Shown here: positions 11,094 through 23,529 of the stretch, in pieces
Position numbering within the stretch: the first letter of the stretch is position 1
Layout: every line of letters starts with the position of its first letter
Origin: Hymenoscyphus infarciens
Lineage: Eukaryota; Ascomycota; Leotiomycetes; Helotiales; Helotiaceae
Length of the DNA: 64,000 nt
Assembly (NCBI GenBank): GCA_001414345.1
Contig: LLCB01000019.1
Location: 124,001-188,000 of the forward strand
Direction of reading: 5' to 3'
Notes under the pieces: generated by a model
Told to the model about the DNA's origin: nothing
Seen by the model: the letters and a program-made list of their open reading frames with translations, nothing else
Databases searched by the model: none
Position numbers and translations under genes: made by a program

Positions 11094-13882
11094 ATGAAGA
11101 CTTCTAGGTTTTTTGTCGGTGTTTTGGGTGTTGCGCTTTCCTGTGAGTCGAGCTGCTACCCCACAATGCTTTATAACACGGTCTGATTTATGGATAGCTT
11201 TCAAGGCCATTGAGGCTCAAGATTTCGCCAATCATGGCACTTATACTGAGCCTACCACGGGGATTCAGTTTTACACGAGTTATCAGACAAATGGAACGAT
11301 AACTGGAAGTGGTTATAACTCCATGGTTTCAGATGGAGGATTTACTTTTGGGATGACATTGCCACCTACTGCGTTAACTGTTGACAGCAAGGAGTACATT
11401 GGTCTCATTGTTAGTCCACCCCCTCCCCTCAACAGAAACCTTACAAAAAATGACTGATTTCCCTAGATCGGATCGACTCCAGTTGGAAAAGGCTGGAGTG
11501 GTGTTGTACACGGCGACAATTCGGGGGCATCCATGCCAAATCATTTGATACTTGTCGGATGGCCAACTGGAACTGGGAATCAAGTTGCGACATCGTTTCG
11601 TTATTCAACGTACGTAAACCAAACCCTCACACACATCTACTTGCATCTAATCTAACCTTCAAATAGGGGTTACCAACCACCAACAACCTATGGTGGCAGT
11701 GCCAAACTCACGCAGATATATTCTAGCGTCAACGAAACCAATTGGATCCTCGTTTACAGATGCCAAAGCTGTTTTACTTTCGACGAGCCAACCCAGAACT
11801 CCTTCAACACTTCAACGAGTCAACAAAACTTCAAGCAAGGATGGGCACAAGGCACAAAAGCACCAGCAGATAAAACCAATCCAAACTCTGGCATCGATCA
11901 ACACGACAACGGTATGGGTGTCTTCGTAGTGGAAGTAAGATCGGCAACTCACGTATCCTATTCCGAATGGGCGACCAAGACTGCCACTGGTCCTGTTGCT
12001 ACGGGAACTGCTACAACTACAGTACCTTTCTCTTCTATCCCAGTCCCTACTCAGACGAGTTACGATTATATTGTTGTTGGGGCTGGAGCTGGTGGCATTC
12101 CTATGGCAGATAAACTTTCGGAGTCCGGAAAATCAGTACTGCTTATTGAAAAGGGGGTCGCTTCTAGTGCGAGATGGGGTGGAACCATAAGACCGGAGAA
12201 TCACTGGCTGGATGGACAAAATTTGACGTGGTTTGATATTCCTGGGGAGTGTAATCGAATCTGGAATGGTGGAACTGCTGGGGTTACCTGTAATGATATC
12301 GATCAGTAAGTATTCTCTCCAAAGTTCTCGGAAGAAGGGGTTGCTCCTTTACCCTTCCAGGGCCCCTCGCTAACTCACTTCACAGAATGGCGGGCTGCAT
12401 CCTCGGAGGTGGAACTGCAGTGAACGCTGGGCTTTGGTGGAAACCAAATCCTTCAGACTGGGATGTAAATTTCCCAGCTGGTTGGAAATCATCGGACATG
12501 GCGTCAGCAACCAAGCGGGTATTTTCGCGAATTCCGGGGACTGATCACCCCTCGATGGACGGAAAGAGATATCTCCAATCTGGATTTGATGTTGTTTCTG
12601 GGGGTCTTGAAGCTGCTGGTTGGAAGGGTGTCACTGCCAATGATGTTCCCGCAGAGAAAAACAGGACTTTTGCTCATGCACCACGTAAGAAATCTCCTCG
12701 CTTATTCAACTCGACCTAATTTTCTTGGTCAACTGATGGGATATATCACCACTGTCCTTGTTTATTTGCGAAGCCGATTGCTGACAAGTTGAAGATATGT
12801 TCTCCAATGGCGAACGTGGCGGTCCAATGGCCACTTATCTTGTTTCAGCAAACGGGAGAACCAACTTCCATCTCTGGCTAAATACCAGTGTGGAAAGGAT
12901 TAACCGAAACGGAGGTCACGCTACGGGCCTCAAAGTAATCCCAACCAACAACGGTGGTCGCTTTGGTACAGTCTCGCTGGCTCCCAAAGGCCGAGTCATC
13001 CTTTCCGCGGGTGCTTTCGGGACACCAAAACTCTTGTTTCGAAGTGGTATTGGACCTACCGATCAATTAGAAGTAGTAAAGTCCAGCGCGGATGGTGCAA
13101 CGATGATTGACCAGAAACAATGGATTAACCTCCCCGTCGGCTACAACTTGAACGACCATTTAAATACCGATACAGTTATTTCCCACCCGAACGTCAGTTA
13201 TTACGACTGGCCCGCCGCCTGGCTGACCCCGATCGAAGACGATAAAACCAAGTATTTGACTCAAAGAAGCGGCCCACTCGCCCAGGCAGCTCCTAATATC
13301 AACCCTATTATGTGGGAAGAAGTAACCGGTCCCGACGGAATAGTTCGCCACATGCAATGGCAAGCGCGAGTTGAAGGCTCAAACGGTATTCAAAACGGGA
13401 ATTCCATGACCCTCTCCCTCTACCTAGGACGAGGAGAAGTATCCCGTGGACGAATCACAATCCAAAAAGGCCTCAACATGATCGTCTCTACTCTTCCTTA
13501 CGGAAACCCCAATGACATGGCTGCAGTGGCAACAGCAATTGATAATATGGTCGCAACACTCAAGCCTGTTCCCGGTCTAGTGTGGAACCTTCCTGCTAAT
13601 GGAACTTCCGGTGCTGATTATTTGAAAACGATCGAGCTAACATATGCAAATATTGGATCGAGGAGAGCGAACCATTGGTTGGGAACGGCCAAGTTGGGCA
13701 CGGATAGTGCGCTTAAAGGGGGGACTAGCGTTGTTGATACTGATACCAAGGTTTATGGGACGGATAATATCTTTGTGGCGGATGCTAGTATTTTCCCTGG
13801 TCAGGTTACTACGAATCCTAGTGCACTCATTGTTACAGCGAGTGAGCACGCTAGTCAGAGGATTCTGGCTTTGCCTGTTTAG
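11094..13882 (+). CDS. Cellobiose dehydrogenase-type flavocytochrome (AA8-AA3_1)
   Basis: Exons 11094-11142, 11198-11409, 11467-11609, 11667-12305, 12386-12684 and 12795-13882 join in phase to give 809 residues. A secretion signal (MKTSRFFVGVLGVALS) precedes a heme b cytochrome domain at about residues 20-235, with the conserved NSMVSDGGF Met region and a His in IDQHDNGMG as likely axial ligands. A Thr/Pro-rich linker (about 237-266) leads to the FAD domain, which starts DYIVVGAGAGG at 268. The GMC catalytic pair is H741 (ANHWLG) and N788 (TTNPSALI). The family oxidises cellobiose and cello-oligosaccharides to lactones and passes electrons through the cytochrome to lytic polysaccharide monooxygenases outside the cell. 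The protein ends at LALPV without a C-terminal CBM1. Confidence 0.93.
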
Positions 13883-14353
13883 AGGGTGTTTTGATTTGCT
13901 TCGGAAGCTGGGGAATGTGGTTTTGAAAAATGAAAGAAATTAGAATTGGTCTCTACAATCTATGATGCGTAATTTTCCGTCTATCTCTATTAATCATTAT
14001 AAGCCCAAAAATAGTTGTTCATATTCATAGAAGAGTGTGCCATGATTCCCGCTTTTAACATCATCTCAGGCTGACTGATTAAGGTTAATTGCAAAGGAAA
14101 TCTTCACTATTACGAGCCCAAAAAACCGCCCGCATTGGCCTTAACAACGACCAGCACCACTGAGAGAACATAATTTTCATGATTTATGAAGAGGAAAGCA
14201 ACGATGCTCTATTGTAAGAATACTTGGAAAGTGTGTTTTCAATCATTCCAACCCTTCCCGAATCATATACTTCTACCGCCCTAGACGAGTTTACTCGATT
14301 CTAGGTCATTTATGATCAAAACGAGAATCAAACCGTGAACGCTTTGTTTGTGG
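13883..14353. other. Intergenic, no gene seen
   Basis: This is the 3' flank shared by the cellobiose dehydrogenase gene (+) and the convergent pseudogene (-). No feature was recognised. Confidence 0.4.
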
Positions 14354-15598
14354 CTACTCTTGATTTCCACCCTGGACTCGTCTCTTACTTGACGATTCCG
14401 AATAGGTGTGCGTAGCGGCAAACGAACAGAAGAGGTTATCTCTCATGTCTGTGACTAATTTGCGAGTGAACAATTCGTCGAGATTGTAAAGCTGAAAGTA
14501 GCGCTCAACATTGCACCCAAGATCTCTCGCCACTGCTAGCAGTTTTTCTGTGACAGCTGCTATCAAGGTCCCTTGAGCATTTGCTTCAATTGGAGCATAG
14601 GGTTTGATTTTCCCAAGGAAGTATCCCAGTCCGAAAGAACCCAAGCGGTGATAGATCTCGTTAAAGCCGTCAAAGTCGGCATTGCCGTCCTTTTGTGTAT
14701 AATGTAGATTCAAATCTGCACCAGCGGCGAGAAAAGAATCCAAAGTATCCATACATACCTTTTGACAGGAAAGGTCTTTAATCAACAACAAAGACCACAA
14801 AAACCCCGTAAATCCAGTAGGAAAGGAGACATTATCCGCATTCCAAATAGGGAGATTGGGATTCGCCCCCTGATTAAGCATCACTGGAATCACATCTAAA
14901 CCGAGAATCACTTTGAACCTTGAAGTATTTGAATTGTGTTTGAGTGTTCTTCTTAGCAATTCATTCCAAGGACTGGTCTCCTGCATGTCTTCGCAAGCAA
15001 AAGTTTAGTGTGGGTCAAACCCAATTCAAGGAGAAATCGTAGGAATTTTATCATTTGACTTGTCTCGGGTAGAGGAGCTGAGGTTGGGCTGTCTGGACGT
15101 GTAGAGACCCCCAGCAGATTATAGATGCAGTAACACAAGACCGGCTTTCGGAGAGCTGCGAAATAACTGGAGTCGTTTCCTAGACTATGACAAATGTGGG
15201 ATCTCGAGCACAATTGCACAGCTACCTCTTGGAAGATGTGACGAAAAGACGTATGATTCTCAATCGCATCCAGAAGCTCCAAAGTGCAAGCGTGATCGAT
15301 GGCTTTGCTAGCGTGAAGAAAGCCTGCTGGAGAGTTCCCTGAAGTTGCTGTGTATCATTGATGTGCTTAACAGTGTTCTTGGTATATTGAATATATGCCG
15401 TAAAGGCCTTCAGAATAGAAAGGTGCACATCATAACCTTTACCGGATTTCGTGTCTGGATAATGCGACATCTCATTGGTCCCCAAGTAATCTCTGACTGT
15501 TCTGTGAAGGAACTCGACATTCTTAGAGGCTTTAATGACTTCCAGAAGACCACGGCATCGTGCGTTTATCCGGCGAGTGATTTGGCTATGCGAAAGTT
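14354..15598 (-). pseudogene. Broken C-terminal remnant of a NACHT/ankyrin-type (STAND) protein
   Basis: Read from 15598 downward, the frame gives RRINARCRGLLEV, then VEFLHRTVRDYLG. The second motif is a hallmark after the NTPase domain of fungal NACHT and P-loop STAND proteins. A frame change near 15330 leads to GFLHASKAIDHACTLELLDAIENH. A further shift with an in-frame TAA occurs near 15005, before EDMQETSPWNELLRR and an ankyrin-like LNQGANPNLPI. No NTPase domain remains: the N-terminal side is cut by a hAT-like element at 15599, and beyond it lies AT-rich sequence with stops. STAND proteins act in fungal self/non-self recognition and cell death; this copy is unlikely to function. Confidence 0.65.
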
Positions 15599-16493
15599 CA
15601 GTGTGGTCGATAGTATTATCGTGATAAAATACTACAGTATTTTAGATTAATATATTATCATGATATCCCAGTAGTACGTATCCCAATACGCTATAATACA
15701 ATCGTAATATCGTGATATCATACGGTATATCTTTTAATGACTCGTAAGCGCTAAAACCCACTTTTTCTCAAAATGAGGCTATTCACACTTTTTCTATATA
15801 CTCTTTTATCACTTACTTATTACTAAACTTTATATTATATACTTTATTAAATAAAGATTAAGCGTATGCTAGAACGCTTAGCTTTATTTTTTTAAACTAA
15901 TATAATCGTTTCATAGAATTATATATATAATTTAGCTAGTATTTAGACTAAATGATTTTTTATTCATCGATTTAGTTCATCTTTATATATAATTAAAGGG
16001 TAAAATACAATAAATTCAATATACTAATCTATTATATTATAGCTTTTAATCTAACGTTATTATCGTTAAATTAGTACTTAGTGTTAATAGAAACATGTCT
16101 AGAAATCCATCTCGTATAGGCCACATTTATCACTTTTTATTACTCGGGTTAGTTTAAGAGCTATTCATATAATTCTTTTTTTAAAATACTCTATTTAAAT
16201 AGGTCTATAATTCTAGCTATTCAGCAATATATTTTCTACACTATGCGTTATACTATATAGTTTCAAAAGATAAGGCTAAAAAGAAGTAGAGTCAAAATCC
16301 AGGGTAAAAAGCTTAAATATTTAGGCTTAGCAACACTACGATATTATCATAATATCGATTAAATTACTAACAATATAAAGGATAATATTATTAGATATCG
16401 TGGCATTTAAATAGTATAAATAGTACGTATTAAAGTGGGTTTCCAACAATATATCGTGGTAGTACAATATTACAAATACTATCGACTACACTA
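15599..16493. mobile_element. hAT-like non-autonomous element, copy 1 (895 bp)
   Basis: It begins CAGTGTGGTCGATAGTATT and ends in the near-reverse complement AATACTATCGACTACACTA. An exact 8-bp target duplication (CGAAAGTT) flanks it at 15591-15598 and 16494-16501. The interior is very AT-rich with no usable frame. Terminal CAGTG and 8-bp duplications are typical of hAT transposons. It interrupts the STAND pseudogene. Confidence 0.85.
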
Positions 16494-16501
16494 CGAAAGT
16501 T

Positions 16502-18556
16502 ACTCTTTTTAAACTATTTTAACTTTAGAAGCGTTTATTAGAATTACTTTATTTTGAAAATTTAGACTTATTATTACTTATACTTTAGCTAAGTAGCTAA
16601 AGCTACTTTCTATTAGCAGCTAGATTAGTAACTATAGTAGCTTTAATATAATATAACTTTTCGAAAAGATTTACTATTTTTCAACTTTTATAACTTCTTA
16701 ATATATACTGCTTATTATTATTTCGAAAGGTGATATACTATTTCTTTAGTTTAATTCTAGTATTTCTTTTTCTTAATATCTTAGTCTAATAGAAAGTTCT
16801 AAAGTCTAGAAGTCCGGAGATACGTGAGGCCACGTGACGTTGACCAATGTGACCTGATCGTATATTAGAATCGAAGTAAGGTCTTTGACTACTTTTCCCT
16901 CTATTTATTTACCATTTGTTAGTCTCTTTATTTAAAAACGTGCCAGGTCACGTCTAAATGTCCCCTTGAACTATTTATATATTAGAGCTCCCTCCTATCT
17001 TAAACCTAACCCGAGTTGCTTAAAAGCAGAAGAGAACTATTTCTCTACAATTTCACTTTTGCACAATTCTCAACTCAACCACATGTTCTACCTCTTCCAA
17101 GTGTGAAAGTTACTATTTCAGATAGTGGAAAACACAGAGTTGATGGTTTTCTTCAAAAGTAGTACTTTAAAACAAGCGTATACCCCACTTCGACTATCTT
17201 TACTTCGGCTCTTATTTACTAAACAAGATATTTCAAACTACGCCCTGCCCTACGATCAATTATTACTTATCTATAATAAAGCAACATTCACATTCTCCCC
17301 TTGTGCCCCCCCCCCCCTCCCTCTCTCACTTCTCTCTTAGCTATAAAAAGTGAGAAATAACAGGAGAAAAGATCCCTCAGTTGCGAGCAAGAAATCTCTC
17401 GATTTTAAACTTAATTCTTTTAGAGACTTTAGATATAAGTCTGTTTTTAACTTTCTCAATCGATTCAAGCAAGAAATATTATACATATCTGTTAGGAGGA
17501 TGTTTTCTTTCCTTGCTCGCTAAATATATAGACAATTAATTAAAAAGCACAATATAGTGGCAAGTGCAAGATATTGTAAGAGTGTAACAGAGGAGATGGG
17601 AAGATGACAAAGTAAAGAAGCAGAAACACAAGACACTATAGCGAGAAAAGCCCAATGAATCAGAAGACGAAGAACGAATGTTTTCGCGATTCGACGGGCC
17701 AAAGACCCAATGTAATGATAGAAAGAATGTTGTGTTCGTCCTGCCAACAGTTAACCAGAAGCAACACAAAAAATAGAGTAATAATAACCTACCTCTCGGG
17801 ATACATCTACATCCAAAACCATTCCAACATCTCCACTTACCAATTAATCAAAGACAGAGTAACTTCTTAACATGCCCTTTTCCCCAGATATAATTGCCGT
17901 GAGAAGACCTCCGCATGCAAAGAACTTCAAAGAACAAAGTAAAAGAGATAGGTATATAGCTCTTCTAAACTAAAATTAAAAAGACCGAAGAAGAAGAACT
18001 AAATCTTCGAGGTCGAAGATCTAAAACATGTAAGAGATCCGAGCTTAACTCTCTAGCACGTACTTTCCCTCGGACAGTGCAGATCAATATTTCCAAGACG
18101 GTTTAGAAGAATAAGAAGTTTGTTTTCTTAATTCTCCCAACCTTCTAGAACAATTGCTACGATTGTCTGAAAATATTATCCATAATATGATAGAAGAATG
18201 CCGGAGAGTAATGCTGGACTCTCTTACCTAAAGTATGTCCTTTTCAGCCCAGATTTTGAATCGGCGAAACCGCATAAAAAAAACACACTTTTGAATGAAA
18301 TATCATCTGTAAACGATGGCCGATGATTCTTCCCCGAAGTTGTACTTTCCAAAGCCTAAATGGATCGCCTCCTTCCATTCCTCTTGGAAAATTCGAGGTA
18401 AGGAGCGAGACCCAACTAGAATTATCGTAAGAATCTCCCACCTGAGCGGGGATCCGCTTATACTTAATTCAGCTTCAGTCATGGTGGCAACGCCGGCTAC
18501 TCCACCGTTGTTGGTGCCCTCACCCCGACAATCCATCATCCCAATACCCAACCCGA
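16502..18556. other. AT-rich relic region, no supported gene
   Basis: From 16502 to about 16830 the sequence is extremely AT-rich, like a RIP-mutated relic. A more balanced stretch to about 17340 holds CT-rich tracts and a run of ten C residues near 17308. From there to 18556 only short frames occur. Some of it may be degraded retroelement sequence, but no domain or repeat partner is visible. Frames antisense to the next gene at 18244-18597 are not convincing. Confidence 0.45.
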
Positions 18557-21448
18557 TCAGACCCAGCTCATCAACTCGTTCAAGTTCGAAGGCTTAGCCC
18601 CAAGTTCCGCCACGCCACCCTTCACAGAATTCAGAGCAAATTGCTCATGCAGGTGAACCAGCTCCGTAGACACACTCCTCTCACTCCTCAGCGTCATAAC
18701 GGCCGCTTTCTGCGCAAGTTGAATCAACAGTGAATCGAGATCAATCCCCTCAGCAAGACCCATGACAATGGCCCCCAAGAAGGTATCACCAACACCATTG
18801 ACACTAACTGCATCGATGACCTCCTCTGCAGCTGGGAAAAGCCGCATGTAGACACCACCGATGGTTTCACTGCCATTCATACTTCGCGACAGGATATAAG
18901 GTGCGCTGTTAGGGTCGGTCAATCGCGGATCATTGGGTTTCAGAATGGTTGTTAAAAGGACGCCTTCTGAGCCGAGTTTGGTCAGGATAGTGGGCATAAA
19001 AGGCAGGAGCTGAACAGTCTGCAGAGGAATCCCTTGATCCGTCATTTCCCGATTCGTAACTTGTACAAATCGATCGCGAGCGCCGGAACTTGGGATACCA
19101 AGTGCATCAATAGTCTCCCACCATTCATTGGATTCAAAAAAGTCGTTGCTTTTGGCTGCCCCATGCATAGCTAATAATTCGTGTTGATTCGGTGTAGCGA
19201 GATTGATGGCGTGGTGTGGGAAGGGCCGGATTTGCTTCCCGGGTATGAATTTGGCGAAGATGCTTCCCGCTTTGGGTACTGACACAGGTTCGTAGGCTGT
19301 GCCGTACTTGTACCACGAGTCGTTTCTGTTGGCTTGGAGATCGTGGAGTAGGGATTGGACTTGAGCAGGGTGCCAATTTGCGTCTACTACAACCCATCTC
19401 GCGCTTTTTGTGGCTTCAACGACCTGGGCAGAGGAAAATGTGGCGTTCTTGATGATATCCATATCTGCTGCTGCGACTACAAGTTCTTTGCTTGCGCTGT
19501 TTAGAGCAACATATTGTGCGGTTCGTTGGCCGGTTGCTGTTGTTATCCCATCAGTCCATAAGCCTTCATGCTCTAAATTCCGACGCACAACCAATCCAGC
19601 ACTTCCTTGTCAGTAAGTCTAAATAATGGAATGGTAGGAGTATACTCACGCATCATCTCCAATAAAGCTATGGAGCTTGACATGAACATCGTTACGGAGA
19701 TATTGAGCTGCCAAAGCAACATTGTGACCAACCCCGCCAATGCTTTGAGTAATGGTTGCTACATTCGAGGTCTTGGGAATATAGCCCCCTAAAGCTACTT
19801 GAGCAGTTTCTGGAATGAGTCCGCTGTGTGGGTTTTGTGGCGAGTGGTCGCAAGAAAGATCGATTGCCACTGACCCAAAAACAACTACTTGTCCATATCG
19901 AGCCCAAAGGTTAGCCTAAACGCTCGAGTCAGCATTGCCATCCAGAAATTGACGAGGGAGATCTCACATGGATCTCATCGTTTATCTCCTGTATAGGATC
20001 CTTTTTGAGAGCTTGAACAATATTGTTTTCAGAAACTTCGGACCCGAGAACTTTAACGTTTTGAGTATGATCAACATTATCGTTTTGAACTTCAGGCGAA
20101 AGAGTATTTGTTGATTTACTAGTTTTACTAAATTCCAAGTCCAACTTTGCAAGCTCGACGGCAACTTTTGTAGCCATTCGAACATTTGACTCTATCAGAG
20201 CTCTATTCGCAGGTATGCTATTTCCTCGGGTTAATTCTTTGATACGGGCTAAAATGAATGGGGTATTTCGGTGCCCGTGGAAGCCTTGATCCGCGGCTTC
20301 TTGAACTGCCTGGTTCATTGCAGCATCAATCTCTTCTCTTGGGATAGAGTGTTCCTCTGGAATGGGATTGGCGAACAAGAGACCTGATTTCGTCAAGACT
20401 TTCGAAGCGACTATTACAATTAGCAAGTGCTTGAGGATAGATGATCCCTCTTACGAATCATTGCCGCTGCCTCTTTTGCAGTTTGGACCGTAGTTGGACT
20501 TTTGATACCGCTCTCACGAGAATAGAAGGAAGGAATCTCGACCTCTCCTGGGCGTCCATCGGCAAAAGTCGATACCAGGACACCCTGCGTTTCTAGAAAT
20601 TCGAGAGTACGTGGAAGGTCCAGAAAACTCTTACAGCCGCTACTAATTACGGCCACATTGGTACGTCCCAGTCTAAGATTTCGTTAGAATGTTTTGGCGA
20701 TGTTTATGAATTGCAAATGCTTACTCGGTCAGATCGGCCGATATGTCCATGGTATTTTCACCATCGCGATGAACACCACCAAGACCGCCAGTTCCAAAAA
20801 CTCTGATACCAGCCAAATCGCAAATCTTCATTGTTCCGGCAACGGTCGTACCTCCATTTATACCCCGGCCTGAAACTCCCTGATTTGCTGGTCAGTAAGG
20901 ACAACTTCTCAATAAGGGCGTTTCTTTCCACTCACCATACCGACAATGTAGGGAATATCTCGTCGAGAGACTTTCATGGTTTCAGGTTTCCCGGCTGAAG
21001 AGGCCAATCTTGTGAGCTCATCGGTTGTCATTCCAACTCGAATTTGGCCATCGAGCACTCCAATGGTGGCAGGAACGCCACCATTGTCTCGGACGATTTG
21101 CTCCAAGTCCAGGGCCAGCTTGACATTGTCCGGGTATGGAAAGCCATGAGTGTAAATTGTCGTTTCTAGTCCCACGATTGGAAGTCTATTCGATTGGGCA
21201 AAGCGCACTTCCTCTGAGAAAGTTAGAAGAGAACCGCGGATTCTCCCACGTTGCTCTCGTCTGTTGTGTTGATGCCTATTGTTCTTCTTTCTTGCCTGTT
21301 CTGATTTCTCGTAACATATATTAGTAGCATAAAGACCCCTGGTGGCTCCAAGTTTGTTGGCGATGCAGCTCCCCTGAAATTGAGACTTTTGAGATGACAC
21401 GGTCCTCCCAGCGACGACCTGGATGCGCCTTGAGATGGAGCGAAGCAT
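18557..21448 (-). CDS. Bifunctional pseudouridine-5'-phosphate glycosidase / pseudouridine kinase
   Basis: The gene has at least five introns. The ATG at 21448 starts a basic, Ser/Arg-rich N-terminus ([19 protein letters not shown]), probably a mitochondrial presequence. The PsuG-type domain (indigoidine synthase A fold) follows with [32 protein letters not shown] and [12 protein letters not shown], then [11 protein letters not shown] and [13 protein letters not shown] linker of about 70 residues leads to a PfkB-family kinase: [34 protein letters not shown], and the catalytic signature [15 protein letters not shown] with its Asp. The kinase phosphorylates pseudouridine, and the glycosidase splits the product to uracil and ribose-5-phosphate. 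The fusion is a known arrangement in fungi and animals. It ends at NELMSWV. An in-frame intron may hide in the Arg/Asn-rich stretch near residues 50-70. Confidence 0.9.
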
Positions 21449-21948
21449 GGCGAGAAGATTTACAACGGTGTTACTGTGTCAACATTGTAAGGAATCCAAG
21501 GGTCTCAATAGGATGAGATGAGATGGATGTTGATATATGAATTGGAAGATGTGGTAGGAGGCTATGAAGTTTTTGAGAAGAGGAAATGTGCTTGGCATCA
21601 GATCCCGCCGCGGACTCCGCTGGTTCCTCTCCTTGGCACTTTGGATTTATCTGAAGCTTCTTGAGTTTCACAACACCACATCACCAAAAAGGTCATTATG
21701 ACGATACTTCCGGAGTAGAATCTTCGGATGTCGGCTAAAAGCATGATTCTCCTCAATGCGGTGCTCCTTAACCCTACTCTACTCCTGTTATCCTCAGAAC
21801 ACAGGCAAGCCGATTCCTGGTCCTATATTCCATAGCAATATGGGACAACGCATCTCCTAGCCATCTTCTCCTCACCTGCCAGTTATTCTTGCCATTTATC
21901 TTCTTTCTTTCTTTCTGTCTTTCTTTCATCCGCATACAGTTCGCGATC
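21449..21948. promoter_or_regulatory. Divergent promoter region between PsuG-PsuK and a GPI-type protein gene
   Basis: About 500 bases separate two divergent starts. A pyrimidine tract (TTCTTTCTTTCTTTCTGTC) lies at about 21900-21925 just upstream of the plus-strand ATG, a common feature of highly expressed fungal promoters. Confidence 0.45.
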
Positions 21949-22821
21949 ATGTCGCAAATCGGACCTTTTGCTCTGGTTCTTTCTCTGCTGGTAAGATGTA
22001 TATACGCGCAAACGGTGGTCAATGGGCAGGTCCTCACTCCAGGAATTGTCTTGGTTGATGCGCCTCAGCCAAACACCCCCCTCGGTGGAGGTCGGTCTCC
22101 TGCTCAATCTCCTCCTGTTTCTTGCTAAAGGTCAAAGATACACTCCATGTCGCGCTGGACGTTACCTCGAATGGCCAGCTCCAACTGCCACCCTACCCAT
22201 CGAAGCCTACCTCTGCGATACACAATGTAACAATTTTCTTATCTAGCTACACCACCGGAAGAAACTTTACAGTATCGAATGGCACAACGAGCGCTGGCAC
22301 CGTGGGAGAAATTATGCAGCTAGAATCTGGAAGCACGGTGAAGCATATCAACTGGGTATGGCCAGACTGCTTAGGAGGTGACGGGAACCCAGATGGTTCC
22401 AGCAGTACTTCACGAGGCGCCTACAATGTATGCATCATCACCGGGTGGACGGATTGAAATGTGTACCAATTGACATCTCCAGATCTCGATACGGCAAAAT
22501 TTCCGACTGAATGGTACGGATATGTATACCATCTTCGATCTTCCCATCAAAGTCACGAACAAGATATCTGCGAGTTTCAACAGGCCGGCCTGCGACGCGC
22601 TAAACAATCCCATGATCGACATGGCTACGCTGAATGCCTCCGCGAATAACTTCACTCGAATTCCTGGCACTGCGATTGAAACAAGTGGGCAGGGAACGGG
22701 ATTGGGAGGCTCGAAACCAGAAGCACAACCTAAGAATGGTTTGGGCGGCGCGGGCGCTTTGAGCTGGTATACTCCATTACATTGTGCGTGGATAGTGGTT
22801 GCTGTTATTCTGGCTCGCTAG
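21949..22821 (+). CDS. Predicted GPI-anchored cell-wall protein (Kre9/Knh1-like)
   Basis: Exons 21949-22084, 22138-22427 and 22483-22821 join in phase to give 254 residues. The N-terminus is a signal peptide (MSQIGPFALVLSLLVRCIYA). The central domain has a beta-rich, Asn/Thr-rich pattern (DTLHVALDVTSNGQLQLPPY, TIFLSSYTTGRNFTVSNGT, HINWVWPDC), like the Ser/Thr-rich GPI-anchored family related to Kre9/Knh1, with several N-glycosylation sites. The C-terminus has a small-residue omega region (GLGGAGALS) followed by a hydrophobic tail (WIVVAVILAR), the arrangement of a GPI-attachment signal. A role in cell-wall glucan organisation is inferred from the family only. Confidence 0.75.
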
Positions 22822-23529
22822 CTTGTGTTGTACACAGTTTTCTTGTTGGAGGGTCTCTTCTTGATATCTGTAGTGAGGGGCGTTGAAGGGAAAATCTGGG
22901 CAATGAAGAGGATTTCAATTGCAAATTACATGCAGATCATCGAATAACGATTCTTTGGGGGTGTTCCAAGTGTCGGAATCTGGCTTCGAATAGTTATATA
23001 ATGTTCAGATCTTTCCTTCAACCTTTTAGGTTGGATGGGAAGGCAATTATATGATCGAATTCCACAGTTCCTTACCTTGGGGGTGTGGTTTCCATTGCTT
23101 GTGGCCAAGGATTGTTCCAGGTATTCTCTTTTTCTGTCTTCCCAGCGAGTTTCCTCATTGTCCAGCCGCTTTTTTATTACTTCTCCTCGTTCTCTCGTTC
23201 CGTCTCATTACCATTTCCATATTTCCTGCATATCAAGCCCGATTGGGAGAGCAATATTCATCTGATCCAATCGCATTTTGAAACCCCGCGTTTCGGGTAC
23301 GCTTACACCTCGGTAGGCTACCTACCCCAGCCATCCACCAGCCATCTGGTGCCACATGGAAGCTGGGGGAGGAGGGGAATTGCGAATGCAGCCTTATATG
23401 AGGATTCCTCATCTTGAAGTTTAACTCACTTCCTCCACTTTAAATCCTTCGTTGACTGTACCAACACAACTTTAACTCTACTGTCACTCACCTTTGATAT
23501 TCAAAAACACAACATACTTCCTCGTCGCA
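22822..23529. other. Intergenic, no gene seen
   Basis: This is the 3' flank of the GPI-type gene and the promoter side of the SDR gene. It contains a variant palindrome GGTAGGCTACCTACC at 23312-23326. Confidence 0.4.

Noticed and set aside
15599..16830. AT-rich block as a centromere or origin
   Set aside because: Most of it is a transposon with inverted termini and a target duplication; RIP explains the base composition.
17280..17340. CT- and C-rich tract as a telomere-like sequence
   Set aside because: There is no TTAGGG or CCCTAA periodicity; it is a simple pyrimidine tract.
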